From: Tenacibaculum todarodis
GTDB lineage: Bacteria; Bacteroidota; Bacteroidia; Flavobacteriales; Flavobacteriaceae
Assembly: GCF_001889045.1 (NCBI RefSeq)
Contig: NZ_CP018155.1
Coordinates: forward strand, 1,800,001 to 1,864,000
DNA length: 64,000 nucleotides
Reading direction: 5' to 3'
Made by a program: the position numbers and the translations under genes. Under the pieces are notes generated by a model. It saw only the letters and a list, made by a program, of their open reading frames with translations. It did no database searches and was not told where the DNA came from. Shown here piece by piece: positions 34,040 to 43,504 of the stretch; the first letter of the stretch is position 1; every line of letters begins with the position of its first letter.

Positions 34040-35428
34040 GTGGATTTTCTCAACAGAAATAAAGGAATATTACTCTCAATTTCGAGTACCATTTTATATT
34101 TTTTCTTTGCTTATTTTTTAGAAAGAACACAGTTTAATACATTAGTTATTACTTGGTTTTTTCTCTTCGTATGTTTTTATTTGTTGATGAAAACCGAGCA
34201 ACTTTCATTTAAATATTTAGCAGGAATTGCAATTATATTTCGGTTAATATTTCTCTTTGCAACACCTAATTTATCACAAGATTTCTATCGTTTTATTTGG
34301 GATGGAAGAATGCTTTTAGAAGGATTTAACCCATACTTGTATTTACCGGAAACATTTATTCAGCAAAGAAGTTTTCCAATACCCGAAGCTCAAGAATTGT
34401 ATAACGGAATGGGAGAACTTAACGGAAGTCATTACACAAATTATCCTCCGTTAAATCAATTATCGTTTTTTATTGCAGCACTATTTGCAGGTAAAAGTAT
34501 TTTTTGGTCGGCGGTTGTTTTACGCTTGCAAATAATTATAGCGGACATTGGTATTTTATACTTCGGAAGTAAATTATTGAAGAATCTCAATTTAAATCCA
34601 AAGAAAATATTCTGGTACATATTAAATCCGTTTGTGATAATAGAACTAACAGGAAACCTACATTTTGAGCCTGTAATGTTGTTTTTCTTAATTTGGAGTT
34701 TGTATAAATTACAGCAACAAAAATGGATTTTTGCAGGTATTTTATTAGCTTGTTCTGTAACCGTAAAATTAATTCCTTTATTATTTTTACCGTTGTTTTT
34801 TCAATGGTTTACTTCGACTTCGCTCAGTAACCTAAAAAAGTCTACACAAAAGTTAAAATGGATTCCTAGCTTCGCAGGAATGACAAAGTTGTTTGGTTTT
34901 TACGCAATTGTAATAATAACTTCTCTCCTATTATTCTTACCTTTTTACTCATTAGAATTGATTGAAAACTATATGAATTCGGTTGGTTTATGGTTTAAAA
35001 ACTTTGAATTTAACGCGAGTATTTATTATGTTTTTAGAGAAATAGGCTATCTTTTTAGAGGTTATAATGAAATTGCTTTTATCGGAAAAGCGCTTCCAAT
35101 TTTAACTATACTATTTTTAGTTTACCTAAGTCTCTTCCGAAGAAATAATTCTTTTAAAGATTTAATTACAACATTATTATTTGGATTATCATTTTATTAT
35201 TTTACTACAACTACAATGCATCCTTGGTATTTAGCAACCTTAATTTTATTGTCTCTTTTTACTAAATATAAATTTCCAATTGTTTGGAGTTTAGTAGTAA
35301 TTTTAAGTTATCAAGCGTATGCAAATATTCCTTGGAAAGAAAATTTATGGTTTGTTGCCATAGAATACAGTATAGTTTATGGTTTCTTAATTTGGGAACT
35401 GAAAGGGTTCAAACCAAAAATCTATTAA
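34040..35428 (+). CDS. GT87/GT-C-like polyprenol-phosphate-dependent mannosyltransferase, with repeat insertions
   Basis: 462 residues with about ten membrane helices. The early acidic motif NLSQDFYRFIWDGRMLLEG and the NPFV and late MHPWYLATL segments fit GT-C enzymes that use polyprenyl-phosphate sugars. The start is a GTG (34040-34042) directly after the TAA of the previous gene. Residues about 258-282 (TSTSLSNLKK through WIPSFAGMTK) are encoded by one family B unit (34811-34831) and one family A unit (34861-34885). Both are read in frame and extend a loop after a membrane helix. The operon suggests it takes a sugar from the lipid made by the first gene. Confidence 0.75.
   Translation: MDFLNRNKGILLSISSTILYFFFAYFLERTQFNTLVITWFFLFVCFYLLMKTEQLSFKYLAGIAIIFRLIFLFATPNLSQDFYRFIWDGRMLLEGFNPYLYLPETFIQQRSFPIPEAQELYNGMGELNGSHYTNYPPLNQLSFFIAALFAGKSIFWSAVVLRLQIIIADIGILYFGSKLLKNLNLNPKKIFWYILNPFVIIELTGNLHFEPVMLFFLIWSLYKLQQQKWIFAGILLACSVTVKLIPLLFLPLFFQWFTSTSLSNLKKSTQKLKWIPSFAGMTKLFGFYAIVIITSLLLFLPFYSLELIENYMNSVGLWFKNFEFNASIYYVFREIGYLFRGYNEIAFIGKALPILTILFLVYLSLFRRNNSFKDLITTLLFGLSFYYFTTTTMHPWYLATLILLSLFTKYKFPIVWSLVVILSYQAYANIPWKENLWFVAIEYSIVYGFLIWELKGFKPKIY
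34811..34885 (+). repeat. Family B and family A repeats inside a coding sequence
   Basis: ACTTCGACTTCGCTCAGTAA (34811-34830, family B) and, 30 bp later, GATTCCTAGCTTCGCAGG followed by AATGACA (34861-34885, family A) occur in frame in the GT-C gene. The latter is read as IPSFAGMT. Confidence 0.85.
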
Positions 35429-35491
35429 AATTTAATTTTAACTTAAAATCTACTCGCTAGATTTTCCGTATATTGAGCCTTTATTTTTTTT

Positions 35492-36505
35492 ATGAAAAAA
35501 CTTACCATTAAAGACATTGCAAAAGAGTTTAGTGTATCTATATCTACAGTTTCAAAAGCTTTAAATGATAGTTATGAGATAAGTGAAGCTACAAAAGAAA
35601 AAATTAAAAAATACGCCAAAGAAAATAATTACAAGCCCAATTTTAACGCAATTAGCTTAAAAAACAGAAGTACAAAAACTATTGGAGTAATTATACCAAC
35701 AATGCTAAATTATTTTTTTGCTCAAGTATTTAAAGGGATTGAAGACGCCGCAAATAAAAAAGGATATAAAATAATTACTTGTATCTCAAATGAATCCCAC
35801 GATAAAGAAACAGAAATTATAGAAATGCTTTCTAATGGAAGTATTGATGGTTTTATTTTGTCAATGTCTAAGGAAACTGAGCTAAAAAACAACTACAATC
35901 ATTTTAATGAAACTATCCAAGACGGAACACCAATTGTTATGTTTGATCGAGTTGCACAAACTATTGATTGTGATAAAGTAATAACTGATGACTTTAATGG
36001 TGCTCTTGATACCGTAGAGTTTCTTTATAAAAAAGGACATAAAGAAATAGCTTTTGTTTCTACTCTTAGTAATTTACATATTGGTAAACAACGTTTTTTG
36101 GGATATAAAAAAGGATTAGAAAATGTTGGAATTCCTTTTAAAGAAGATTTAGTAATTAACATTTTTGAAAAAGATTACAAAAAATACGAAGCAATTTTAA
36201 TTCCTTTTCTAGAAAAAAATAAAATTGATAGTGTAATTACAACTGGAGAATCTGCCGCAGTTGCTACAATGAAAGCCTTAGTAAAAAACGGAAAAGAAAT
36301 ACCAAAAGACGTTTCTGTTGTTGCTTTCTCTAACGGAATTTTAGCAAGACATTCTAGTCCTAAATTAACAACAATTAGTCAACATGGAGAATTAATAGGT
36401 GAAACTGCTGCTAAAATCCTACTTGATAAATTAGAAAAGAAAAACACTGAAACTATTACTAAAATTATAAAAACAGATTTAGTAATTAGAGATTCTACGA
36501 AGTAA
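35492..36505 (+). CDS. LacI family transcriptional regulator
   Basis: 337 residues. The N-terminal helix-turn-helix is clear (TIKDIAKEFSVSISTVSKAL, with the hinge following YKPNFNAISLKNRSTKTIGVI), and a periplasmic-binding-protein-like effector domain makes up the rest (IDGFILSMS, VITTGESAAVATMKAL, LTTISQHGELIGETAAKILL). It probably binds a sugar or related effector and controls genes elsewhere, since no obvious sugar catabolic operon is adjacent. The convergent nitrilase gene ends one base away. Confidence 0.92.
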   Translation: MKKLTIKDIAKEFSVSISTVSKALNDSYEISEATKEKIKKYAKENNYKPNFNAISLKNRSTKTIGVIIPTMLNYFFAQVFKGIEDAANKKGYKIITCISNESHDKETEIIEMLSNGSIDGFILSMSKETELKNNYNHFNETIQDGTPIVMFDRVAQTIDCDKVITDDFNGALDTVEFLYKKGHKEIAFVSTLSNLHIGKQRFLGYKKGLENVGIPFKEDLVINIFEKDYKKYEAILIPFLEKNKIDSVITTGESAAVATMKALVKNGKEIPKDVSVVAFSNGILARHSSPKLTTISQHGELIGETAAKILLDKLEKKNTETITKIIKTDLVIRDSTK

Positions 36506-36506
36506 T

Positions 36507-37460
36507 TTAATCATCATAAGAAACCGTACTTTGTCGTTCTCTATTTACATGTAATTTAGTAACATCTGGTCGAGAATAATGACCAACACAGTCAAAGTTT
36601 TGACGCTCTTCTAAAACTCTATTAAAGTCTAAAGTTTCAATAATTAAACCTTCTTTATGTAAAACAGGTTCCACTAACCACTCTCCATCAGGTGAAGCAA
36701 TACAAGAACCTCCGTTTGCTAAAACATCTGGTGCCTCTTTTACAATTTCATCATAATGCGGAACGTCTTTTGGAAAGTCTGATTTTGCCATTAAACTAGA
36801 AACAGAAATCACAAAAGAACGAGATTCCCTTGCAATAAAACGTGTAATATCTTTTGTGTTATGATCGCTTCCGGGCCAAACAGCAATGTGTAAATTTTCT
36901 CCCAAACCATATAATGCAGTTCTTGGTAAAGGCATCCAATTTTCCCAACAGTTTAAACCACCAACCGTAAATTCTTTAAGCGGATGAACTTGTAATCCGT
37001 TTCCGTCTCCAGGCGCCCAAGTTAATCGTTCATCAAAAGTTGGCTGCAATTTTCTGTGCACAGATTTTATTTTTCCGTCTTGATTTATATACACCAAAGA
37101 AGCATAAATACTGTGTCCTCCTCTATTTTGAGCACGTTCCATAATACCTAAATAAATAGCAATATTATTTTCTTTTGCCAATTTACAAACGGAATCCAAC
37201 TCACCTTTTTCTATAGTAATTGAATTACGGACGTAATGTGCATGAATTTCCTTTTGCGTTGTAGAATCCCATTCTGCACCATTTGTTAAGGCAATCCAAA
37301 ATGGATAACCAGGCAACAACGCTTCACCAAAAACAATAAGTTCACAACTCACTTTTGAAGCATCAACTATAGATTTCTCAATCTTTTCAAGAGTTTTTTC
37401 TTTATTCAACCAAACTGGTGAAATCTGCGCTAAGGCTACTTTTAGTAAGTTGTTTTTCAT
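36507..37460 (-). CDS. Nitrilase (carbon-nitrogen hydrolase family)
   Basis: 317 residues. The catalytic triad is visible: E46 in VFGEALLPGYPFW, K137 in VHRKLQPTFDE and C171 in GGLNCWENWMPL. The motif CWEN-MP is that of true nitrilases (branch 1), which turn nitriles into carboxylic acids and ammonia, rather than of amidases or Nit/Fhit proteins. The end (FDCVGHYSRPDV) is also typical of nitrilases. The substrate cannot be read. The neighbouring DUF2797 gene, on the same strand 36 bp upstream, has no clear link. Confidence 0.88.
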   Translation of the reverse strand: MKNNLLKVALAQISPVWLNKEKTLEKIEKSIVDASKVSCELIVFGEALLPGYPFWIALTNGAEWDSTTQKEIHAHYVRNSITIEKGELDSVCKLAKENNIAIYLGIMERAQNRGGHSIYASLVYINQDGKIKSVHRKLQPTFDERLTWAPGDGNGLQVHPLKEFTVGGLNCWENWMPLPRTALYGLGENLHIAVWPGSDHNTKDITRFIARESRSFVISVSSLMAKSDFPKDVPHYDEIVKEAPDVLANGGSCIASPDGEWLVEPVLHKEGLIIETLDFNRVLEERQNFDCVGHYSRPDVTKLHVNRERQSTVSYDD

Positions 37461-37496
37461 TTTTATTTATTTTTAATACTGAAAACTGCCACTATT

Positions 37497-38291
37497 TTAC
37501 TGAATACTAATTTGTACAACCAAACCTTCATTTGCTCTCACATTAAAAACTGTTTGGTCTTCAAAAATTAAATATTGTCCTTTTATTCCAACTAATTTTC
37601 CAGAATAATTGGGCGTTTTAATCAAGTTTAAGCTTTTAGGTTTTTCTGGATAAGCAATAACAGGAAACTTTAATTCAGTTTCTTTATTATTTTCTATAAA
37701 ATATTCTTTTGCTTCTTCAGGAATGTATTGTTTTAATTTATTTTTCCAATCTTCTAAGCTTTCATCAACAACATCATTCTTTAACATTTTACGCCAATTA
37801 GTTTTATCGGCAACATGTTCTTTTAAAGCAACTTCGGTAATTCCTGCTAAGTATCTATTTGGAACTTCAACAATTTCAATAGCTTCATGTGCTCCTTGAT
37901 CTATCCAACGCGTTGGCACTTGACTTTTACGCGTTACACCAACTTTTACGTTGCTAGAATTAGCTAAATACACAATATGAGGCTTTAATTGCGACTGTTT
38001 TTCATATTCTAAATCACGATCTTCAATACCTAAATGTGCTTTACTTAATTCTGGCCTCATAATCCAATCTCCAGCACGAGCTGTTTCAAAAAAACAGCTT
38101 TTACAAAATCCTTGTCGGTAAATTTGCTTGTCTAAACCACAATTTAAACACTGATATTTTACAAACTGAATAGTAATAGTTTTTGTAAGTAACTGATTCA
38201 TATTAATAAAATCAGATTCCATATCTAAATAATACTGAATCTCATCATTATTTTCAGTTAACATCTTTTTTAAAACTCCTTGGTATTGCAT
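37497..38291 (-). CDS. DUF2797 domain-containing protein
   Basis: 264 residues from the ATG at 38289-38291 (MQYQGVLKKML). The frame extends to a TTG at 38324, but homologues begin with the MQYQGVL motif, so I prefer the ATG. A four-cysteine zinc-ribbon-like segment (CLNCGLDKQIYRQGFCKSC) is followed by YLANSSNVKVGVTRKSQVPTRWIDQGAHEA, which recalls a GIY-YIG-type fold but without proof of nuclease residues. The function is unknown. Confidence 0.82.
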   Translation of the reverse strand: MQYQGVLKKMLTENNDEIQYYLDMESDFINMNQLLTKTITIQFVKYQCLNCGLDKQIYRQGFCKSCFFETARAGDWIMRPELSKAHLGIEDRDLEYEKQSQLKPHIVYLANSSNVKVGVTRKSQVPTRWIDQGAHEAIEIVEVPNRYLAGITEVALKEHVADKTNWRKMLKNDVVDESLEDWKNKLKQYIPEEAKEYFIENNKETELKFPVIAYPEKPKSLNLIKTPNYSGKLVGIKGQYLIFEDQTVFNVRANEGLVVQISIQ

Positions 38292-38347
38292 TGCGTAAAA
38301 TTTACTATTTTTAACTCCTAACAAACTTACAAATTAAGTCTTAATCT

Positions 38348-39856
38348 ATGGCGTTTCCGTTTATAAATTCTATTATATCTTGGTTCTTGAAGAAGCGAAA
38401 ACACCAAATAGAATTATTTTTAAAATATCCTGATGATGTTCAACAAGAATTATTAAAAAGACTTGTAGAAACTGCAAAAAACACAGAGCTTGGTATACAA
38501 CTAGATTTTTCTTCTATAAATAGTTATAGTGATTTTGCAGATGCTGTTCCTATTCAGAAATATGAAAGTATTGAACCCTTAATTGAACGTTGTAGAAAAG
38601 GAGAACAAAACTTATTTTGGCCAACAAACATACGTTGGTTTGCAAAATCTAGTGGAACTACAAATGCTAAAAGTAAATATATTCCTGTTAGTGACGAAGC
38701 TTTAGAAAACTGCCATTTAAAAGCAGGTAAAGACATGTTGTGTTTATACATAAACAACAACGAAGAAACTAAAATGTTTACAGGAAAAGGATTAAAATTA
38801 GGCGGAAGTACAGCAATTTACGAAGACAACAATACATATTTTGGCGATTTATCTGCAATTATTACTGAAAACTTGCCTTTTTGGGCAGATTATAGTTCTG
38901 CACCAAGCCAAGAAGTAGCTTTAATGGGCGAATGGGAAACCAAAATGGAAGCCATAATTGATGAAACCATTCATGAAAACATTACTAGTTTAATTGGCGT
39001 ACCAAGTTGGATGTTGGTTTTACTAAACAGGGTTTTAGAAAAAACTGGAAAAAATAATATATTAGAAGTTTGGCCAAATTTGGAAGTTTATTTTCACGGA
39101 GGCGTAAACTTCAATCCTTATAGAGAACAGTATAAAAAACTGATTCCTAAAGCAGATTTTAAGTATTTTGAAACCTATAATGCATCAGAAGGATTTTTCG
39201 GAATTCAAGATCGTAATAATTCTGATGAACTATTATTAATGTTAGATTATGGAATTTTCTATGAATTTATTCCAATGGATTCTTACGATGAAGAAAACTC
39301 CGTTGCAATTCCAATTTCGGAAGTTAAAAAAGGGATTAATTACGCTATTGTAATTACTACAAATGGTGGTTTATGGCGTTATTTAATTGGTGACACTGTT
39401 AAATTTACTTCTACAGAACCTTACAGAATAAAAATTACTGGACGTACAAAACATTTTATAAATGTTTTTGGTGAAGAGTTAATTATTGAAAATGCTGAAG
39501 AAGCTTTAAAACAAGCTTGTAAAAAAACAAATGCTGCTGTTTTAGATTATACTGTTGCCCCAATTTTTATGAGCGAAACACAAAAAGGCGGACACGAGTG
39601 GATTATTGAATTCAATAAAAAACCAAACAACATTGCCTATTTCACTGAGCTTTTAGACAATGCTTTAAAAGCTATAAATTCTGATTACGAAGCAAAACGT
39701 TACAATAATATGACGCTAGGAATGCCAACCGTTCATGTTGCAGAAAAAGGTTTATTTTATGCTTGGTTGAGCTCAAAAGGTAAATTAGGAGGGCAACATA
39801 AAGTGCCTCGTTTATCTAATAAAAGAGATTTTATTGAAGAACTTTTAGAACTATAA
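38348..39856 (+). CDS. GH3 family acyl-acid-amido synthetase-like protein
   Basis: 502 residues, right for bacterial GH3 (auxin-responsive promoter family) proteins. The adenylation loop SSGTTNAKSKYIPVSD, the YNASEGFFGIQ motif and the late GRTKHFINVFGEELIIENAEEAL match the family, which belongs to the ANL adenylating superfamily. Plant members join amino acids to auxin or jasmonate; the bacterial substrates are mostly unknown. It is divergent from the DUF2797 gene with about 56 bp between starts and convergent with the polyprenyl synthetase gene. Confidence 0.88.
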   Translation: MAFPFINSIISWFLKKRKHQIELFLKYPDDVQQELLKRLVETAKNTELGIQLDFSSINSYSDFADAVPIQKYESIEPLIERCRKGEQNLFWPTNIRWFAKSSGTTNAKSKYIPVSDEALENCHLKAGKDMLCLYINNNEETKMFTGKGLKLGGSTAIYEDNNTYFGDLSAIITENLPFWADYSSAPSQEVALMGEWETKMEAIIDETIHENITSLIGVPSWMLVLLNRVLEKTGKNNILEVWPNLEVYFHGGVNFNPYREQYKKLIPKADFKYFETYNASEGFFGIQDRNNSDELLLMLDYGIFYEFIPMDSYDEENSVAIPISEVKKGINYAIVITTNGGLWRYLIGDTVKFTSTEPYRIKITGRTKHFINVFGEELIIENAEEALKQACKKTNAAVLDYTVAPIFMSETQKGGHEWIIEFNKKPNNIAYFTELLDNALKAINSDYEAKRYNNMTLGMPTVHVAEKGLFYAWLSSKGKLGGQHKVPRLSNKRDFIEELLEL

Positions 39857-39864
39857 ATAGTAAG

Positions 39865-40842
39865 TTAGATTTTACGTTCTACAACATACTCAATCATTTG
39901 TAGTAACGAGCTCTTATAATCTGAAGTTGGGAAGTTATCTAAAATAGCAATTGCTTTACTTTTATAATCGTGCATTTGGGCTGTTGTGTATTCAATTCCG
40001 CCATTATTTTTAACGAATGCAATAACTTCTTTTACACGTTTTTTATCTTTATTATATTTCTTTATAGAGTTGATTAGCCACTTTTTATCTTTCTCTGAAC
40101 AAGTATTCAAAGTATGAATTAACGGCAACGTCATTTTTTGTTCTTTGATATCTATTCCAGTCGGTTTCCCTATTTTTTCGTCAGAATAATCAAACAAATC
40201 GTCTTTAATTTGAAAGGCAATACCAATGTATTCTCCAAATTTTCTCATTTGCTGAACCGTATCTTGACTTGCACCAACGGATGCTGCTCCAATACCACAA
40301 CAAGCAGCAATTAAAGTTGCTGTTTTTTGACGGATAATTTCAAAATAAATATCTTCTGTAATGTCTAATTTACGTGCTTTTTCTATTTGTAATAATTCCC
40401 CTTCGCTCATTTCGCGAACAGCAATAGAAATCAGTTTTAAGATGTCAAAATCTTCGTTATCTATAGAAAGTAACAAGCCTTTTGAAAGTAAAAAATCGCC
40501 TACTAAAACAGCAATTTTATTTTTCCAAAGTGCATTTATTGAAAAGAAACCTCTACGCCTGTTACTATCATCTACAACATCGTCATGTACCAAAGTTGCG
40601 GTATGAATTAATTCTACTACAGAAGCGCCACGATAAGTACGCTCATCAAAACCGCCATCTGAGACCATTTTTGCTACCAAAAACACAAACATTGGTCGCA
40701 TTTGTTTTCCTTTTCTACGAACAATATAATACGTAATTCGGTTTAACAACGGTACTTTAGAAAGCATAGAATCTTTGAATTTGGTTTCAAAGAGTTCCAT
40801 TTCACTTTTAATAGGAAGCTTTATTTGTTCTACTGGTTTCAT
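39865..40842 (-). CDS. Polyprenyl diphosphate synthase (long-chain trans-isoprenyl synthase)
   Basis: 325 residues. The first Asp-rich motif is LVHDDVVDDSNRRRG and the second is KDDLFDYSDEKIGKP, both characteristic of trans-prenyltransferases. The chain length is probably that of the quinone side chain (octaprenyl or similar), as for ispB/hepT-type enzymes, but I cannot tell which. It uses isopentenyl diphosphate, probably supplied by the mevalonate route whose enzymes are at 10-13 kb. The spacer to rlmN holds a long inverted repeat. Confidence 0.92.
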   Translation of the reverse strand: MKPVEQIKLPIKSEMELFETKFKDSMLSKVPLLNRITYYIVRRKGKQMRPMFVFLVAKMVSDGGFDERTYRGASVVELIHTATLVHDDVVDDSNRRRGFFSINALWKNKIAVLVGDFLLSKGLLLSIDNEDFDILKLISIAVREMSEGELLQIEKARKLDITEDIYFEIIRQKTATLIAACCGIGAASVGASQDTVQQMRKFGEYIGIAFQIKDDLFDYSDEKIGKPTGIDIKEQKMTLPLIHTLNTCSEKDKKWLINSIKKYNKDKKRVKEVIAFVKNNGGIEYTTAQMHDYKSKAIAILDNFPTSDYKSSLLQMIEYVVERKI

Positions 40843-40922
40843 GCATTACAAAAATAGGAAATATATACAAGAATTCACCTAATTTAATAACTGTGAAAGC
40901 ACTTGAATTAAAATAAAAAATA

Positions 40923-41090
40923 GACACGAATTTCACAGATTTATACGGATAAATTTACACACGTTTAAAAAAGATAATGAATACAAAATATGTAGATTCC
41001 TGCCTACGCAGGAATGACAGAACGCTAAAAAAAATAAATAGAAATCCTAAAGGTTTTCAAAAATTCGTGTAAATCTGTGAAATTCGTGTC
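40923..41090. repeat. Long inverted repeat enclosing a family A palindrome
   Basis: A 28-bp left arm (40923-40950, starting GACACGAATTTCACAGATTT) and its inverted copy (41063-41090, ending GAAATTCGTGTC) match at 26 of 28 positions. The family A unit at 40994-41020 (stem ATTCCTGC/GCAGGAAT) sits between them. It occupies most of the spacer between the polyprenyl synthase and rlmN genes, and no ORF of interest is inside. Confidence 0.85.
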
Positions 41091-41095
41091 TTATC

Positions 41096-42133
41096 TTAAC
41101 TTTTATTAGCCAATTGCCCACAAGCTGCATCGATATCTTTTCCACGAGAACGACGCACATTTACAGTAATGTCATTCATTTCTAAGTTAGAAATATAATT
41201 GTTTATAGCAGAGTTTGTTGCTTGTTGAAACTCTCCGTCGTCAATTGGATTGTATTCTATTAAATTTACTTTACAAGGAACGTAACTACAGAATTCTACC
41301 AATGCTTTTATGTCTTCTTTACGATCATTAATTCCGTTCCAAACTACATATTCATACGTAATCATTCTATTAGTTTTTTCGTACCAATATTCTAAAGACT
41401 CACGTAAATCTACTAGATTCATCTTGCTATTAAATGGCATTATTGACGTTCTTACCTCATCTATTGCCGAGTGTAATGAAACAGCTAAATTGAATTTAAC
41501 TTCATCATCTGCCATTTTTTTAATGATTTTTGGAACTCCAGATGTAGAAACTACAATTCTTTTTGGAGACATTCCTAAACCTTCTGGCGATGTAATTTTA
41601 TCGATAGCTTTTATTACATTATTGTAATTCATAAGCGGTTCTCCCATTCCCATAAACACAATGTTTGTAAGTTTATGACCGTGATATAATCTACTTTGTT
41701 TGTCTATTGCTACAACTTGATCGTAAATTTCATCTGGGTTAAGATTACGCATTCTTTTTAAACGTGCGGTTGCGCAGAATTTACAATCTAAACTACAACC
41801 AACTTGACTAGAAACACAAGCTGTTGTTCTTTTTGGTGTTGGTATTAAAACAGACTCTACAATTAAACCATCGTGGAGTTTTATTCCGTTTTTGATAGTT
41901 CCGTCTTTACTTTGTTGCATAGAATCTACTTCTATGTGATTGATTACAAAGTTAGCTTCTAACATTTCTCTTGTTTCTTTAGAAATGTTAGTCATATCTT
42001 CAAAAGTATGTAAAGACTTACTCCACAACCATTCGTATACTTGGTTTCCTCGGAAGGCTTTGTCTCCGTTTTCTACAAAAAAATCTCTTAGTTGTTCTTT
42101 AGTTAGAGCGCGTATGTCTTTTTTCTTATCCAA
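41096..42133 (-). CDS. rlmN: 23S rRNA (adenine(2503)-C(2))-methyltransferase RlmN
   Basis: 345 residues. The radical-SAM cysteines are C113, C117 and C120 in GCSLDCKFCATARL. The SAM-binding FMGMGEPLMNYNNV, VVSTSGVPKI and VNLIEYNPIDDGEF segments and the late Cys in AACGQLANKS (the methyl-carrying cysteine) are present. It methylates A2503 of 23S rRNA and, in some bacteria, A37 of certain tRNAs. It is in the same strand block as queA and aroA. Confidence 0.95.
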   Translation of the reverse strand: MDKKKDIRALTKEQLRDFFVENGDKAFRGNQVYEWLWSKSLHTFEDMTNISKETREMLEANFVINHIEVDSMQQSKDGTIKNGIKLHDGLIVESVLIPTPKRTTACVSSQVGCSLDCKFCATARLKRMRNLNPDEIYDQVVAIDKQSRLYHGHKLTNIVFMGMGEPLMNYNNVIKAIDKITSPEGLGMSPKRIVVSTSGVPKIIKKMADDEVKFNLAVSLHSAIDEVRTSIMPFNSKMNLVDLRESLEYWYEKTNRMITYEYVVWNGINDRKEDIKALVEFCSYVPCKVNLIEYNPIDDGEFQQATNSAINNYISNLEMNDITVNVRRSRGKDIDAACGQLANKS

Positions 42134-42210
42134 GTGATTGCTATTGAAAGGTTATAAAAATATGAGTTGCAAAAATACGTATATATTTTGAGGTTATAAC
42201 TACCTTTTAT

Positions 42211-42305
42211 TAGTACGCCCGCGTTAGCGATTGTAGCAATTGTTTGAGCTCTTTTGAGGAACGAAAAAAGCAAGTGCAAAAAGCGCGACCTGAAAGGGAA
42301 CGCCC
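42211..42305 (+). repeat. Dispersed structured element related to family C (variant ends)
   Basis: Starts TAGTACGCCCGCGTTAGCG and ends GACCTGAAAGGGAACGCCC. The middle TTGTTTGAGCTCTTTT and AAAGCAAGTGC..AAAGC match family C copy 3 at 53555, but the flanks differ. It lies between rlmN and the queA terminator. I see no coding potential. Confidence 0.55.
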
Positions 42306-42333
42306 ATCTTTTTACTATACTCAAGATACAAAA

Positions 42334-42361
42334 AAAACTGATAACTTGCGCTATCAGTTTT
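42334..42361 (-). terminator. Intrinsic terminator after queA
   Basis: AAAACTGATA and TATCAGTTTT form a perfect 10-bp stem with an 8-base loop, 26 bp downstream of the queA stop on the minus strand, with A/T-rich flanks. Confidence 0.75.
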
Positions 42362-42386
42362 CTAGAAAATATATGTTGTTTACTTG

Positions 42387-43436
42387 TTATATAATTAACA
42401 TTGCGTCTCCGTAAGTTGAAAATCTGTACTTTTCTTTTATGGCAACTTGGTAAGCTTCCATTACAAAATCGTAACCTCCAAAAGCTGCTGCTTGCATTAA
42501 TAAAGTAGATTTTGGTGTGTGTAAATTTGTAATCATACTATTTGCAATGCTAAAATCGTGCGGTGGAAAAATGAATTTATTTGTCCAACCTTCAAAAGCA
42601 TTTAATTCTCCGCTTGAAGAAACTGAAGACTCTACAGTACGCATAACTGTTGTACCTACAGCGCAAATACGTTTTTTAGTTTTTAATGCATTATTAATCA
42701 TATCGCTAGTTTTTTGCGGTATAATTATTTTTTCAGAATCCATTTTGTGCTTCGATAAATCTTCTACTTCTACAGAGTTAAAGGTTCCTAAACCAACGTG
42801 TAACGTTAACTCTGCAAAGTCTACTCCTTTAATTTCTAAACGCTTCATTAAGTGTTTAGAAAAGTGTAAACCTGCAGTTGGAGCTGCTACAGCTCCTTCA
42901 TGCTTTGCAAATATTGTTTGGTAACGTTCTTCGTCTTCTGGTTCTAATTCTCTATTTATAGTTTTTGGTAATGGAGTTTGTCCAAGTTCTTGTAACTTTA
43001 CTCTAAACTCATCGTAATCTCCATCGAACAAGAAACGTAAAGTTCTACCACGAGATGTTGTGTTGTCTATAACTTCTGCTACTAAACTATCATCTTCTCC
43101 AAAAAATAATTTGTTTCCAATTCTAATTTTACGTGCTGGATCTACTAAAACATCCCACAATCTGTTTTCTGCATTTAATTCTCTTAATAAGAAAACCTCT
43201 ATACGAGCACCTGTTTTTTCTTTATTACCAAACATACGCGCAGGAAAAACCTTGGTATTGTTTAGCATCATAACATCACCTTCGTCAAAATAATCGATTA
43301 CATCTTTAAAAAGTTTGTGTTCAATTTTTTGCGTATCGCGGTGTAATACCATTAAACGAGACTCATCTCTATGTTCAGTAGGATATTCTGCTAATAATTC
43401 TTCTGGCAATTCAAATCCAAAGTGTGATAATTTCAT
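42387..43436 (-). CDS. queA: S-adenosylmethionine:tRNA ribosyltransferase-isomerase
   Basis: 349 residues. Diagnostic segments are [26 protein letters not shown] at the start, [12 protein letters not shown], the [13 protein letters not shown] motif, [15 protein letters not shown] and the late [12 protein letters not shown]. QueA moves the ribosyl part of SAM to preQ1-tRNA to make epoxyqueuosine in queuosine synthesis. Its order aroA-queA-rlmN on one strand appears as a stable block in related genomes as far as I recall. Confidence 0.96.
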   Translation of the reverse strand: MKLSHFGFELPEELLAEYPTEHRDESRLMVLHRDTQKIEHKLFKDVIDYFDEGDVMMLNNTKVFPARMFGNKEKTGARIEVFLLRELNAENRLWDVLVDPARKIRIGNKLFFGEDDSLVAEVIDNTTSRGRTLRFLFDGDYDEFRVKLQELGQTPLPKTINRELEPEDEERYQTIFAKHEGAVAAPTAGLHFSKHLMKRLEIKGVDFAELTLHVGLGTFNSVEVEDLSKHKMDSEKIIIPQKTSDMINNALKTKKRICAVGTTVMRTVESSVSSSGELNAFEGWTNKFIFPPHDFSIANSMITNLHTPKSTLLMQAAAFGGYDFVMEAYQVAIKEKYRFSTYGDAMLII

Positions 43437-43504
43437 ATATGCGTTTTCTTATAAGGTGGGCAAATATACGATATCGGAATAGGCGTTGTCAAGTGTTTTG
43501 ATGT

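Noticed and set aside
40361..40736. Two overlapping plus-strand ORFs inside the polyprenyl synthase
   Set aside because: Both are shadows of the Asp-rich prenyltransferase core on the opposite strand.
42103..42324. Minus-strand ORF overlapping the rlmN start
   Set aside because: It covers the 5' end of rlmN and a dispersed structured element, with no family features.
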